A stretch of 64,000 nt of DNA from Clostridium sulfidigenes. GTDB lineage: Bacteria; Bacillota; Clostridia; Clostridiales; Clostridiaceae. Of the stretch, positions 35,308 to 44,822 are shown in pieces; the stretch's first letter is position 1; the number at the start of each line of letters is the position of its first letter. A model generated the notes under the pieces. It saw only the letters and a list, made by a program, of their open reading frames with translations, made no database searches and was not told the DNA's origin. The stretch covers positions 62,001 to 126,000 of the forward strand of contig NZ_JPMD01000038.1 in the NCBI RefSeq assembly GCF_000732635.1. Direction: 5' to 3'. A program made the position numbers and the translations under genes.

Positions 35308-37356
35308 ATGAAAAAGATATTAACTGGTTTACTAGGCATGTTTTTAGTATTTGCTGTTATGAACACAACTGCTTTTGCAGATACTAAAGAGATGAGAGGC
35401 GCATGGATTAGCACTGTTTGGAACCTTGATTGGCCAACTGTTGGTTCTAGAAATAATCAGGCTCAACAAAAACAAGAGTTTATAACACTATTGGACAAGC
35501 TACAAGCAACAGGATTAAATAGTGTTATAGTACAAGTAAGACCTAAGGGAGACGCTTTGTATAATTCTAGTCTTAATCCTTGGTCTGACATACTTACTGG
35601 AACTCAAGGCAAGAATCCAGGATATGACCCATTGGCATTTATGATTGAAGAAACTCATAAAAGAGGAATGGAGTTTCATGCTTGGTTTAATCCCTATAGA
35701 ATAACGACTTCTGGTACAGACGTAAATGCATTGGCATCAAATAATATGGCTAGGAAGAACCCTAGTTGGGCTATAGCTTATAATAAAGCATTATATTATG
35801 ATCCAGGCAATCCACAGGTGGTAAATTATTTAGTGGAAACTGTAGCTGAAGTAGTGAAAAATTACAAGGTAGATGGAATTCATTTTGATGATTATTTTTA
35901 TCCAAGTAAATCTTTTAATGATGATACTAGCTACAGTAAGTATGGTAATGGAATTAATAAAGATGACTGGAGACGTGCTAATGTCAATGCATTAATTCAG
36001 AAGGTATATACTAAAATTAATAGTATAGACTCATCAGTATCCTTTGGAGTAAGTCCAAGAGGAATATGGAAAAATGCATCTAGTGATCCAGCTGGTTCAG
36101 CTACACATGGTGGACAAAGCTACTATGACATATATTGTGATTCTGTAGCATGGATAAAGAATGGATGGGTTGACTATATAAATCCTCAGATATATTGGAC
36201 TTTTGAAAATAGTGCAGCTCCCTATGGAACCCTTGTAGATTGGTGGGCAAAGCAAGTTAAAGGAACTAATGTTAAACTTTATATTGGACATGATGTTTCT
36301 AAAACTGAGGTAGCTAATCAAATAGAAAAACAAGTAAATTATAGTAGAGCTAATTCAGAAGTAGATGGAAATATATATTTTAGAGCAAAATTTATATCTG
36401 AAAATAGTACACTTCAATCAAAATTAAAACAGTTAAATAAAGTTACACATAAACAACTTAAGGGTTTAAATAGATATGAAACATCAGTAAAGGTAAGTAA
36501 AGAAGGTTGGAGTAGCGCAAATACTGTGCTATTAGTAAATGGTTATGCAAATGCTGATGGTCTTGTAGCAACTCCATTAGCATCGGCTTATGGAGCTCCA
36601 ATACTTTTATCAAGTGCTGACACTTTACCTGAAAGTACAAAAACTGAATTAAAAAGACTAAATCCATCTAAAGTAATACTTATAGGTGGGAAAACAGTTC
36701 TTTCAGATAGTTTAAAAAAACAGTTACAAGAAATCAAGCCTGATTTGGAGGTTAACAGAATAGGAGGGGATACTAGATTTGATACTTCACTTTTAGTAGC
36801 TAAAAAACTAGATACCATTGTAGATGCGAATAAATCTTATGTATGCTATGGGTTTGGAGAAGCAGATGCCCTATCTATAGCAGCAAAGGCTGGAGAGGAT
36901 AAGTCTCCTATAATTTTAGCTAAAAAAGATGCTATACCTAAGGGTACTTTAGATTGGCTAAGAGGTGAAAGTCTTCAAACTGCATACTTTATTGGGGGAA
37001 CAACTAATATAACTAAATCTGTAATATCACAGATGAACTCTATAACATCTTCAGATGTAAGTGGAAATAGAGTTGCAGGTATTAATAGATATGATACAAA
37101 TGCAGCTGTAATTAAAAAGTTTTATACTAACTCAGTTCAATCTGGTATTAGTGTTGCTAAGGGATTAGTATTAGCAGATGCATTAACATCTGGTCCATTA
37201 GCAGCAAAATTAAAGACACCTATAGTGCTTGTAAACACTGAACTAAGTAACAATCAAAAACAGGTTTTAAGCACAAAACAGGCATCCTTAGTATACGAGA
37301 TAGGAGGAGGCATAAATCCTTCTACAGTGCAAGATGTTATAAATAGAGTAAGGTAA
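35308..37356 (+). CDS. Exported GHL10/DUF187 glycoside-hydrolase-like protein with CWB2 repeats
   Basis: This 682-residue protein has a signal peptide (1 to about 25, ending TAFAD). Residues 28-330 form a (beta/alpha)8 hydrolase-like domain: EMRGAWISTVWNLDWP, VIVQVRPKGDALY, FHAWFNPYRI, VDGIHFDDYFYP (likely acidic active-site residues) and YINPQIYW. From about 390 come three cell-wall-binding type 2 repeats (CWB2), each with the NRYET / NRIGGDTRFDT / NRYDT motif and LIGG. These anchor clostridial proteins to wall polymers. The substrate is unknown; family relatives act on cell-surface glycans. RBS GGAGG; terminator follows. Confidence 0.9.
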   Translation: MKKILTGLLGMFLVFAVMNTTAFADTKEMRGAWISTVWNLDWPTVGSRNNQAQQKQEFITLLDKLQATGLNSVIVQVRPKGDALYNSSLNPWSDILTGTQGKNPGYDPLAFMIEETHKRGMEFHAWFNPYRITTSGTDVNALASNNMARKNPSWAIAYNKALYYDPGNPQVVNYLVETVAEVVKNYKVDGIHFDDYFYPSKSFNDDTSYSKYGNGINKDDWRRANVNALIQKVYTKINSIDSSVSFGVSPRGIWKNASSDPAGSATHGGQSYYDIYCDSVAWIKNGWVDYINPQIYWTFENSAAPYGTLVDWWAKQVKGTNVKLYIGHDVSKTEVANQIEKQVNYSRANSEVDGNIYFRAKFISENSTLQSKLKQLNKVTHKQLKGLNRYETSVKVSKEGWSSANTVLLVNGYANADGLVATPLASAYGAPILLSSADTLPESTKTELKRLNPSKVILIGGKTVLSDSLKKQLQEIKPDLEVNRIGGDTRFDTSLLVAKKLDTIVDANKSYVCYGFGEADALSIAAKAGEDKSPIILAKKDAIPKGTLDWLRGESLQTAYFIGGTTNITKSVISQMNSITSSDVSGNRVAGINRYDTNAAVIKKFYTNSVQSGISVAKGLVLADALTSGPLAAKLKTPIVLVNTELSNNQKQVLSTKQASLVYEIGGGINPSTVQDVINRVR

Positions 37357-37382
37357 TTTGAAATATTATTAAAATTAAATAA

Positions 37383-37425
37383 ACTCAGTTAATGTAATAA
37401 TAATTACGTTAACTGAGTCTTTTAA
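37383..37425. terminator. Bidirectional terminator
   Basis: ACTCAGTTAATGTAAT pairs with ATTACGTTAACTGAGT, with T-rich flanks on both strands, between convergent genes. Confidence 0.75.
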
Positions 37426-37437
37426 TTTATGATATTT

Positions 37438-39465
37438 TTATATATTTATGTTAGAGTCTATGTCAGAAAATTCTACCATGAGTTTCTCGCTATTATTAGT
37501 AATATTTTGTGATATATGATTTTCTACATCAGAAGTAGCCTTATCAAATTCCTTTATAGGAAGGGTAAATATAAATTCACAACCTTTGTTTGGTTCACTT
37601 TTAAGGATAATGGAACCATCTAAAAGTTCTACTAGAGATTTTACCAAGGAGAGACCTATACCACTACCTTCTTTACTTTTAGATTTTTCATTTTTAACTT
37701 GAGTAAATCTTTCAAAGATGCTTCTTTGCTTATCTTTAGGGATTCCAATTCCAGTATCCTTTACTGAAACAGATATGGACTGTTTTAAACATTTTAAAGT
37801 TACGTATATACATCCTCCTTTAGGGGTAAATTTAATAGCATTTGAAAGAAGATTTAATATAATTCTATCTAGTTTTTCAGAATCTAGCGGCATATAAACT
37901 TCTTCTTCGTTAGTATCAAATACTATAGAAATTCCTCTAGCAGATGCATATTCAAGTACAGACATAGTAATATCTTCTACTACTTCTACTATATTTTTAA
38001 CTTCAAATTCTACATGATAAAACCCAGAATCAATTTTTGTCATATCAATTAGATTATTTATTAACTTAAGTAGTCGGAATCCATTTTGACGTATATATAT
38101 TAGTTTAACTTCATCATCTTTATTAGCAAAAGTAAGTTTGCCGTTATCTTTATATATATCTAAAAGTTGTAGGCCAGATAGTATAACATTAAGCAAAGTA
38201 CGTATTTCATGAGAAAAGTTAGCTAAAAATTCAGTTTTAATTTTATCACTTATCAGAAGTTCATCATATCTTTTCTTTGCAGCAATCATATTTCTAGCAT
38301 TATTTGTTTTTTGGATTGTTTGAATAGCTAACATTATCATACATACTAGTAAAATTAGAAGTAAAAGAAATACTATACCTAGAGATACACCTTTATTTAT
38401 CCAACTATCATTTATAAATACAACATTCTCGGGAAGAGAAGAACGAGAAATATTATTTGTTGTTACTTCTGAAGCATCAAATAACAAGGTACTACCAGGA
38501 TCGTATATACTAGGTATCTCCTTTGGTTTTGTACCATTTAGTACGCGAATAGCAGTTTCATAAATGATTTTACTGTGATTTTTTGCATATAATATATGTC
38601 CACCGATAGCTCCATTTCCAACATAAGTTTCTTTAAAAGTATATAATTGACCATGGGAATAGTTTTTTATAATATGTGTTGTATTCTTAGGTGAAATTAT
38701 AATGTTAGAAGTATCTTTGAAATTACCAACAATTATTGAAGGTGTATTGCTGGGGTATTGAGATAATTTATAGCATAAATCATCAATATAATCACTTTTT
38801 ATAAAATTAAATTTTAACACATTAGTATAATAGGGAATAGTATCTCTTACTTGGTTTTCTATATACTTAGATGCTATAGTATTATCCAATAAAATATTTA
38901 TTTCAGAAGTATTTGGATTTGTATGTAAAATCAAATCAACTAGGGTACGTACATTAACTGGTTCCATTACTCCAGTAAAGTTATTAAATGGATAGGAAGA
39001 TAGCTTGCTAACATCATTAATACCACCATATACCACAGGTACATTTGTAAACATGGGAGTATTGTAATAATTTCCTACAAAATTTAAAGCTTCATCATCA
39101 AGAGTAACAATTAAATCAAATTTAGTATTTTCATATTTTAATGACCATAGGTCAGCTTGCTTATCTAAATAGGATTTGTCATCATTTGTTATAGATAGGA
39201 ATTCTGTTCGTGTATGAATATTTAAGTTGCTTGAAGTTAGTGAAGTTTTGAGGTTATCTAGGAGAGAAGATTCCCAGAGTTCATTTTCACTTTGAGAAGA
39301 TAAAATCAATACCTCTTTATACTTTAAAAGGGATTGATCAGTATCACTTGATGGCGTAGCAAAAACTGTGATAGAGTTAAAGGACATAACTATGCCTAAA
39401 ACTAAATTCACTAACACATATATAAATTTATTTCTTTCACAGGAGAGTACATATTTATCATTCAT
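37438..39465 (-). CDS. Sensor histidine kinase with ABC-substrate-binding-like sensor domain
   Basis: This is a 675-residue protein. An N-terminal signal/TM helix is followed by an extracytoplasmic domain (about 45-350) resembling ABC_sub_bind (PF04392; KEVLILSSQSENELW..., FDLIVTLDDEALNF, VPVVYGGIND). A second TM helix lies at about 360-385. The kinase core follows: H-box FLANFSHEIRTLLNVI, N-box NLLSNAIKFTP, G1 VKDTGIGIP, G2 GSGIGLSLVKS. The H-box has Leu where Pro is normal (SHEIRTPLN). No response regulator gene is adjacent. The start ATG 39465 is chosen over GTG 39474 because TAGGTG lies upstream. Confidence 0.85.
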   Translation of the reverse strand: MNDKYVLSCERNKFIYVLVNLVLGIVMSFNSITVFATPSSDTDQSLLKYKEVLILSSQSENELWESSLLDNLKTSLTSSNLNIHTRTEFLSITNDDKSYLDKQADLWSLKYENTKFDLIVTLDDEALNFVGNYYNTPMFTNVPVVYGGINDVSKLSSYPFNNFTGVMEPVNVRTLVDLILHTNPNTSEINILLDNTIASKYIENQVRDTIPYYTNVLKFNFIKSDYIDDLCYKLSQYPSNTPSIIVGNFKDTSNIIISPKNTTHIIKNYSHGQLYTFKETYVGNGAIGGHILYAKNHSKIIYETAIRVLNGTKPKEIPSIYDPGSTLLFDASEVTTNNISRSSLPENVVFINDSWINKGVSLGIVFLLLLILLVCMIMLAIQTIQKTNNARNMIAAKKRYDELLISDKIKTEFLANFSHEIRTLLNVILSGLQLLDIYKDNGKLTFANKDDEVKLIYIRQNGFRLLKLINNLIDMTKIDSGFYHVEFEVKNIVEVVEDITMSVLEYASARGISIVFDTNEEEVYMPLDSEKLDRIILNLLSNAIKFTPKGGCIYVTLKCLKQSISVSVKDTGIGIPKDKQRSIFERFTQVKNEKSKSKEGSGIGLSLVKSLVELLDGSIILKSEPNKGCEFIFTLPIKEFDKATSDVENHISQNITNNSEKLMVEFSDIDSNINI

Positions 39466-39708
39466 ACAAATCACCTAACATATCTATACTTGATTTTAAA
39501 ATATATTTAATTGACTTGGAATAAAGTATTTGAGCAAGTATCCCAAGAAAGTATATATATCGACATAATAATTATATCATGAAAATTAGATAGATAATAG
39601 AATATTTTTAACATTGTATTAATTATTAATATATTTATTATTATCTTAGGGAATATAATAAATACATCTCCATAAAATAATACTATTAAAATTGTGGTGG
39701 GAGTATAT

Positions 39709-40809
39709 ATGAGTAGTGACTATGGTGTGAAATGTAGTAAATACGTTGATTACGATAAAATCTTAAAATTTAATTATGAAAATTTAAAACTTAATGGGAA
39801 TACGAAATTAGATTATATTAATATTAAGTTAGAGGATGTATGTTATAGTAATTGTGAATTTAAAAATATGAATTTTGAAAATAGTTGCTTTTCAAATGTT
39901 ATATTTATTAATTGTAAGTTCATAAATTGTAGATTTATTAGAGGAAAGATAAATTTAAGAAATTTTTTGGAGTTTAATAATTGTATTTTAGACAAAATAT
40001 ACATTAATAATTGTAATTTTTCATCTTTATATATAAAGGAATGTTCATTATATAAGGTTGATTTTAAAAATAGCTTTATGAAGGGTTGTAATTTTGTAAA
40101 AAATAGTTATGCTGAGGTTAGATTTATAGATGATTGTAATTTAATGGACTGCATAATAAAAGATATGGAAGGAACCATGGATATAAAGTTCATTAATGAG
40201 AAATCTTATACTAAGCTTAATTATGGTTCTTATATAGGAAAATTCAACTATAAGGATATGAAAAAAAATAATACCTGTAGAAATAATAAAGAATCATGTA
40301 ATTGCATATGTAATTGTAATTATCTAAATATTAGTTTTAGTTACATGGATTTTGGAGAACAATATTTAAGAAATCATGTAGGTGGAAGATATGGTAGGTG
40401 TTTTTATCAAAGTAAATTAGCTTTTCATAGGACACTTAAAGGTAGGAAGAAATTTTATTCTTCCGTGGCCAATATAGTATGTGGTTATGGTGAAAAGCCT
40501 TATAGAAGTTTTATGTTATCTTTAATTATAATTTTGATATTTGCTTTATTATACATGATTACTGGTATAAACTGCTCCAGCGGAGTAATTGGAATTAGTG
40601 GATTAGTAGGTAAATTTTCTGTTAAAATGCTATTTAAAAATATAATTTATTGTATTCACTTTAGTTTAGTTACATTTTCTACAGTAGGATATGGTGATTT
40701 ATTGCCATATAATATGATGGGAGTTATACTAAGCAGTATAGAAATACTTATAGGAATTATAATGATAGGTATTTTGACATCTACTTTAGTTAGAAAGATG
40801 ACAAGATAA
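39709..40809 (+). CDS. Pentapeptide-repeat-like domain fused to a two-helix K+ channel
   Basis: This is a 366-residue protein. Residues about 35-150 are a ladder of short Asn/Cys/Phe-rich repeats (CEFKN MNFEN SCFSN VIFIN CKFIN), like a pentapeptide-repeat beta-helix. A Cys-rich patch (SCNCICNCNYLN) follows. The C-terminus is a classic two-TM potassium channel pore: TM1 SFMLSLIIILIFALLYMIT, pore FSLVTFSTVGYGDLLP with the TVGYGD filter, and TM2 ending in TSTLVRKM. Pentapeptide/ion-channel fusions are known from bacteria, but the job of the repeat domain is not. ATG 39709 is chosen (GGTGGGAG upstream). Single gene, terminator downstream. Confidence 0.85.
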   Translation: MSSDYGVKCSKYVDYDKILKFNYENLKLNGNTKLDYINIKLEDVCYSNCEFKNMNFENSCFSNVIFINCKFINCRFIRGKINLRNFLEFNNCILDKIYINNCNFSSLYIKECSLYKVDFKNSFMKGCNFVKNSYAEVRFIDDCNLMDCIIKDMEGTMDIKFINEKSYTKLNYGSYIGKFNYKDMKKNNTCRNNKESCNCICNCNYLNISFSYMDFGEQYLRNHVGGRYGRCFYQSKLAFHRTLKGRKKFYSSVANIVCGYGEKPYRSFMLSLIIILIFALLYMITGINCSSGVIGISGLVGKFSVKMLFKNIIYCIHFSLVTFSTVGYGDLLPYNMMGVILSSIEILIGIIMIGILTSTLVRKMTR

Positions 40810-40863
40810 ACAGAATTACAATTATTAAAGCATGTACATAGAATATAAAGTAAGGCAAATTTT

Positions 40864-40898
40864 ATGGGAGGTCACTTTTTAGCGACCTCCCATGTTTT
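40864..40898. terminator. Bidirectional terminator
   Basis: ATGGGAGGTC pairs with GACCTCCCAT, then a T-rich stretch. It lies between convergent genes. Confidence 0.8.
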
Positions 40899-40902
40899 AT
40901 TG

Positions 40903-42468
40903 TTATATAAAACCTTCTATATGTTTTGCTCTTTCAAAGGAATTTTCTATGATTTCATCTGGATATCCAATATATTTTAAAAGTTTTATTGCATTTTTTG
41001 TTTGGGATACTCCTTGTTTCAGTTTGTAGTCAAAGGAAAGTCCTTCGCTATTATTTACATCTTCACTGAAATAAAAGAAATCATAGTAATCTTTAAGAAT
41101 ATCAGCTAGTTCTCTATCATGGGTAGCAACTATAGAAATTGTTTTTTTAGAGTTAATATATTTTAGGATTTCAGCGGAAGAAGCAATTCTTTCTACAGGG
41201 TTTGTACCTCTAAAAATTTCATCTATGGCGCAGAAAATAGGAAGAGGTTTTTCAGTAGCGTTTATAATTCTAAGGATGGATTCAGCCTCTGCCATGTAAT
41301 AGCTTTTTCCTGCATTTACATCATCGCTTTGACTAATTGAAGATACAACATTGAAAAAGCTAGCTTCGTAATTTTTAGCTAGTACAAAATTGAAACTTTG
41401 TGCAAATACTATGTTAATTCCTAGCATCCTTAAGAAAGTTGATTTTCCAGACATATTTGTACCCGTAAGAATGATACCATGTTTATTAATATTAATGGAA
41501 TTTGCAACAGGATTCTTAACAAGGGGATGAATTCCTTCAGAAATATTTAACTTTAGTTCCTGATAAAATTTCGGCTTAGTATATGTCGTATCAAGCCCAC
41601 TTTGATAGCTTGCTACAGATGCTAAAGCTTCAATTTCTCCAATAATGTAATATAAGTCTAAGAGGTAATTCTTTTTCTCCTTAAGTTCACTACTAAGTTT
41701 ATAGTAAGCGGCTTCTTCTAATAAAAGTGGCACAGAGATGAACTCAAAGAAACCTTCAAATATGGTGGTAAATCCAACAAGTCTAGTTCCCCTATCTATA
41801 GATTTAATATTGTTTAGGATATTGGTTATTTGCAATTTATAGTCATTAAGTTCGGAAATATTAAGATTTTTCAACTTTTTTGCAGTAACAATTATTTTTC
41901 GTAGGTATAATAATCCCTTATCTTTAATATTTTTAGCTTCAGCCATATTTATGAATGCATTAACCCATAAAATTATAGCAAAACCAAACATATACTTAGG
42001 ATTTTTTGTCATTATAGATATAAGTATTATTAATATAGGAAGAAATTTACCTAAGAAAGTATATAGGTAATATTTACTTTTATTAACTTTAAGATATGTT
42101 TCTAGCATTTCTATAAAACAGTCTTTATTATCGAATCCCATATTAAAAAAATGCATTTGAACCTGGCATTTTTTATCTTCATTATCCTTAAAAAAGCTAA
42201 TTATATTATTTCTTCTGTTAAGTTCTTTTTCATCTATAATAATATTCCTTATCATAGAATATAAAGCAGATTCTCCTGCACTACTATAGGTTCTATCGAA
42301 TTTTTCATAAACTCTATTCATATCTAAATCATTGAAACTTTGTTCATCTAGAAAATATTCAGTTTTAGGTCTGATATCAAATAACCGTCTAATAGACTTG
42401 AAGTTACGTACCCTTTCATTATCTCGTTTAGAATCTTCTTTAATATAGTTAAGTTTGATTTTAGACAA
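40903..42468 (-). CDS. Membrane-associated MutS-like ATPase
   Basis: This 521-residue protein is much shorter than MutS (about 850). It has a MutS-like clamp/lever part and a C-terminal ABC-type MutS ATPase: Walker A GTNMSGKSTFLRMLG (about 327-341), AGKSYYMAEAES, Walker B PIFCAIDEIFRGTNPVERI, and the TTHD-like SIVATHDRELAD. The mismatch-recognition domain is missing. Two hydrophobic helices (about 138-175, YLYTFLGKFLPILIILISI and MFGFAIILWVNAFI) suggest membrane attachment, which is odd for a DNA repair relative. The start codon is TTG, behind GGAAGTGAT. Function unknown; mismatch repair is unlikely. Confidence 0.85.
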   Translation of the reverse strand: MSKIKLNYIKEDSKRDNERVRNFKSIRRLFDIRPKTEYFLDEQSFNDLDMNRVYEKFDRTYSSAGESALYSMIRNIIIDEKELNRRNNIISFFKDNEDKKCQVQMHFFNMGFDNKDCFIEMLETYLKVNKSKYYLYTFLGKFLPILIILISIMTKNPKYMFGFAIILWVNAFINMAEAKNIKDKGLLYLRKIIVTAKKLKNLNISELNDYKLQITNILNNIKSIDRGTRLVGFTTIFEGFFEFISVPLLLEEAAYYKLSSELKEKKNYLLDLYYIIGEIEALASVASYQSGLDTTYTKPKFYQELKLNISEGIHPLVKNPVANSININKHGIILTGTNMSGKSTFLRMLGINIVFAQSFNFVLAKNYEASFFNVVSSISQSDDVNAGKSYYMAEAESILRIINATEKPLPIFCAIDEIFRGTNPVERIASSAEILKYINSKKTISIVATHDRELADILKDYYDFFYFSEDVNNSEGLSFDYKLKQGVSQTKNAIKLLKYIGYPDEIIENSFERAKHIEGFI

Positions 42469-42668
42469 TATATCACTTCCAATACATGTTATTATTTAAC
42501 ATTATAACTCATTATTACATTTTAGTCTAACAAGTAGGGATGACCTACTATTTTTTTAGGAAGAATATGAGAGTTTATGATATAATATGAGGTATATTAT
42601 AAATGTAGTAAAAGAAGATATATTAATTATATATTTTAGTGGAATAGACAGTGAATGGAGGTGATTTT

Positions 42669-44171
42669 ATGGATATTAAACAGGCTTTAAGTAAATTCAA
42701 AGAGGATAAGAAGCATAGATTTTTTATAATCAATGGCAAAGAAGGTATAGGGAAAACTAGAGCAGCTTTATCAAGAGCTATATTTTTACAAGATAATTAT
42801 TGCATTAGAGAAAATGAAAATATATTGTTTATATCTAATGAGGTTTTAGGGGATACTTTAGAAGAGGTAAAACTAGATGTAAATAGAGATAATACGTTCT
42901 TTACATATTTAAATAATAATGTTGAGATCTGCAGTAAAAAACAATTAATAAATAAATGTTTCCAGTATATAACATCACGCAACCCTTTGAAAGGTAAAAG
43001 GTTTTGCAATAAGGATGTGACAAAGGCTTTCATTTTAGAAGGAATTGGAGAATTGCGACAGAAGGAAAGAAGAATAAATAAAGTTATATTAACAAAAAAT
43101 ATAGATTTTTTATTCGATGAAATTTTATATATAAAACATTTATATATAAGCTCCCTTGAAGAATATCAAAATTTAAATAGGAAAAAAAGAGGGTTTTCAT
43201 TAAGAAAGAATTCTAATAGTAGAGAAGCTATTTATAAATTATATTCATGGTATTGTAATTACATGGATGAAAATGGACTAATTGATTATATAGATGAGTT
43301 TAAAATTGTTTATGATAATATAGATAAGCTTAAAGATTTAAAGTATGCACATATAATAATAGATAATGTAGAACAGTTAACCATTGAAGAAGTAAAATTT
43401 ATTCGTGGACTTTTAAAAGATTTTACTTATAGTAACTTTATTTTGGTGAAAAATATTAATCCTATTAACACACCAAAACCTTGGCTTCAATACTTTAAAC
43501 GGAACAAGGATGTTACTATTTTTGATAGTAATAAATATAAGATTATTAATTGTAGTAAAGTATCAAAGAAAAATGTGACTAAAAAAGTTATAGAACAAAC
43601 TATCGAAGAACAAATTAATAAAGAGTTGAAGGAAGATGAAATGGTTAAAAATAATGAATATATTGAAACCTATAAATATGTAGATTTAAAACATAATATA
43701 TCTCATGATTTTGCCATAGATACTAGTAGTTATAATGAAGTTATTTTAAACCCTAACACCACTAGTGAGATAATCGGAGATAAGGAAATAAATAAAGTTC
43801 CAGTGTACAATGAGATTGCTGCGGGGCAACCTATTTCTATTAATGATGAAGTGGAAGGTCAATTTAATGTTCCTATATATTGGCTTAAAGGTGTACAACA
43901 ACCTTTTATATTAAAGGTTAAAGGGGATAGTATGATTAATGCTAATATTGAAGATGGAGATTATATAGTTATAAATAAGCAAACTATGGCAAATCATAAT
44001 GAGATAGTTGCTGTAAGTATAGATGGAGAAGCTACCCTTAAGAGGCTATGGTTAAAAGGAAATAAGGCAGTATTAATGCCAGAAAATGATAAATACTATC
44101 CTATAGAGATTAAAGAGGATAATGCTTATATTATTGGGAAGGCTGTAGGGTTAATTAAGTCTACTAGCTAA
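42669..44171 (+). CDS. SF1-like NTPase fused to a LexA/UmuD-type S24 peptidase domain
   Basis: This is a 500-residue protein. The N-terminal two-thirds resembles the first RecA domain of UvrD-type helicases: Walker A INGKEGIGKTRAALSRA (about 22-38) and a Walker B-like HIIIDNVEQLT in which the catalytic Glu of DEAQ is Asn; the second helicase domain is not evident. Residues 375-500 are a complete S24 domain: cleavage site EIAAGQP (Ala385-Gly386), nucleophile GDSM (Ser421), general base Lys458 (EATLKRL). The Ser-Lys spacing of 37 equals that of E. coli LexA. No DNA-binding HTH is present. ATG 42669 follows GGAGGTGA. Confidence 0.85.
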   Translation: MDIKQALSKFKEDKKHRFFIINGKEGIGKTRAALSRAIFLQDNYCIRENENILFISNEVLGDTLEEVKLDVNRDNTFFTYLNNNVEICSKKQLINKCFQYITSRNPLKGKRFCNKDVTKAFILEGIGELRQKERRINKVILTKNIDFLFDEILYIKHLYISSLEEYQNLNRKKRGFSLRKNSNSREAIYKLYSWYCNYMDENGLIDYIDEFKIVYDNIDKLKDLKYAHIIIDNVEQLTIEEVKFIRGLLKDFTYSNFILVKNINPINTPKPWLQYFKRNKDVTIFDSNKYKIINCSKVSKKNVTKKVIEQTIEEQINKELKEDEMVKNNEYIETYKYVDLKHNISHDFAIDTSSYNEVILNPNTTSEIIGDKEINKVPVYNEIAAGQPISINDEVEGQFNVPIYWLKGVQQPFILKVKGDSMINANIEDGDYIVINKQTMANHNEIVAVSIDGEATLKRLWLKGNKAVLMPENDKYYPIEIKEDNAYIIGKAVGLIKSTS

Positions 44172-44215
44172 CACCTATATAAGTCTTGAAATAGTAACAA
44201 ATTTTTTATAAATAC

Positions 44216-44258
44216 AGGTAGAGTAAATAATTTATTTAAGTTTACTCTACCTTTTTAT
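44216..44258 (+). terminator. Terminator (possibly bidirectional)
   Basis: AGGTAGAGTAAA (44217-44228) pairs with TTTACTCTACCT (44241-44252), then TTTTT. Confidence 0.9.
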
Positions 44259-44277
44259 TTTATAGCCTCAATAATGC

Positions 44278-44641
44278 TTATAAAATAAAGATCAACAGAA
44301 TGTCTATAAAGCCACCTATAGCTATAGAAATCCAATTTAAGAAAAGATGGAAATTTATATTATTAAGGGTATTAAAAATGTTATCTTTTGTAAAAACTTT
44401 ATTGTCCATATATTTAGAATATATTTCATTTAAAATATAATAGGACATACCTAAAGATTTACTGTTTATAGCTGATGTAATAGACATTAATAACATGATT
44501 AAGCCTTCTACAAATATAATATCTTTAAAAAAAAAAGTTAGTTAGTGGTGTAAATATCCCTGCTATAACTAAAGTTAGAATACTCCACAACATACCACAG
44601 ATAAATAGCTTTAAAGTGATTTTTACTGATGTATTTTTCAT
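44278..44641 (-). pseudogene. Small membrane protein gene interrupted at a T10 run
   Basis: Translation from ATG 44641 (GAGGTG just upstream) gives MKNTSVKITLKLFICGMLW and a hydrophobic helix, then stops right after a run of ten T (minus strand; A10 at 44527-44536). Removing one T gives a continuous protein of 120 residues that runs through KDIIFVEGLIMLLM to the end at 44278, with three hydrophobic helices. The family was not recognised. The run may be a phase-variable switch, a real mutation, or a base-count error. The piece starting at 44496 has no ribosome binding site of its own. Confidence 0.65.
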
Positions 44642-44822
44642 GAAATTCACCTCGCTTGAAAATGAATTCTTATTGAATTATAAGAGTTTAATATAATATA
44701 TGATTAAAAAGCCATTTAGGTAATGGAAATAAGAAAAATGTAAACCATAGAAACTTACTAAGCCATAGTGTATAATTATCTGTGAAGTTTGGTTTAATCT
44801 GATTATGAGAGGGAGAGATTTT

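Noticed and set aside
42570-42668. SOS box upstream of the NTPase-S24 gene
   Set aside because: No GAAC...GTTC-type palindrome was found in the promoter region, so LexA control is not claimed.
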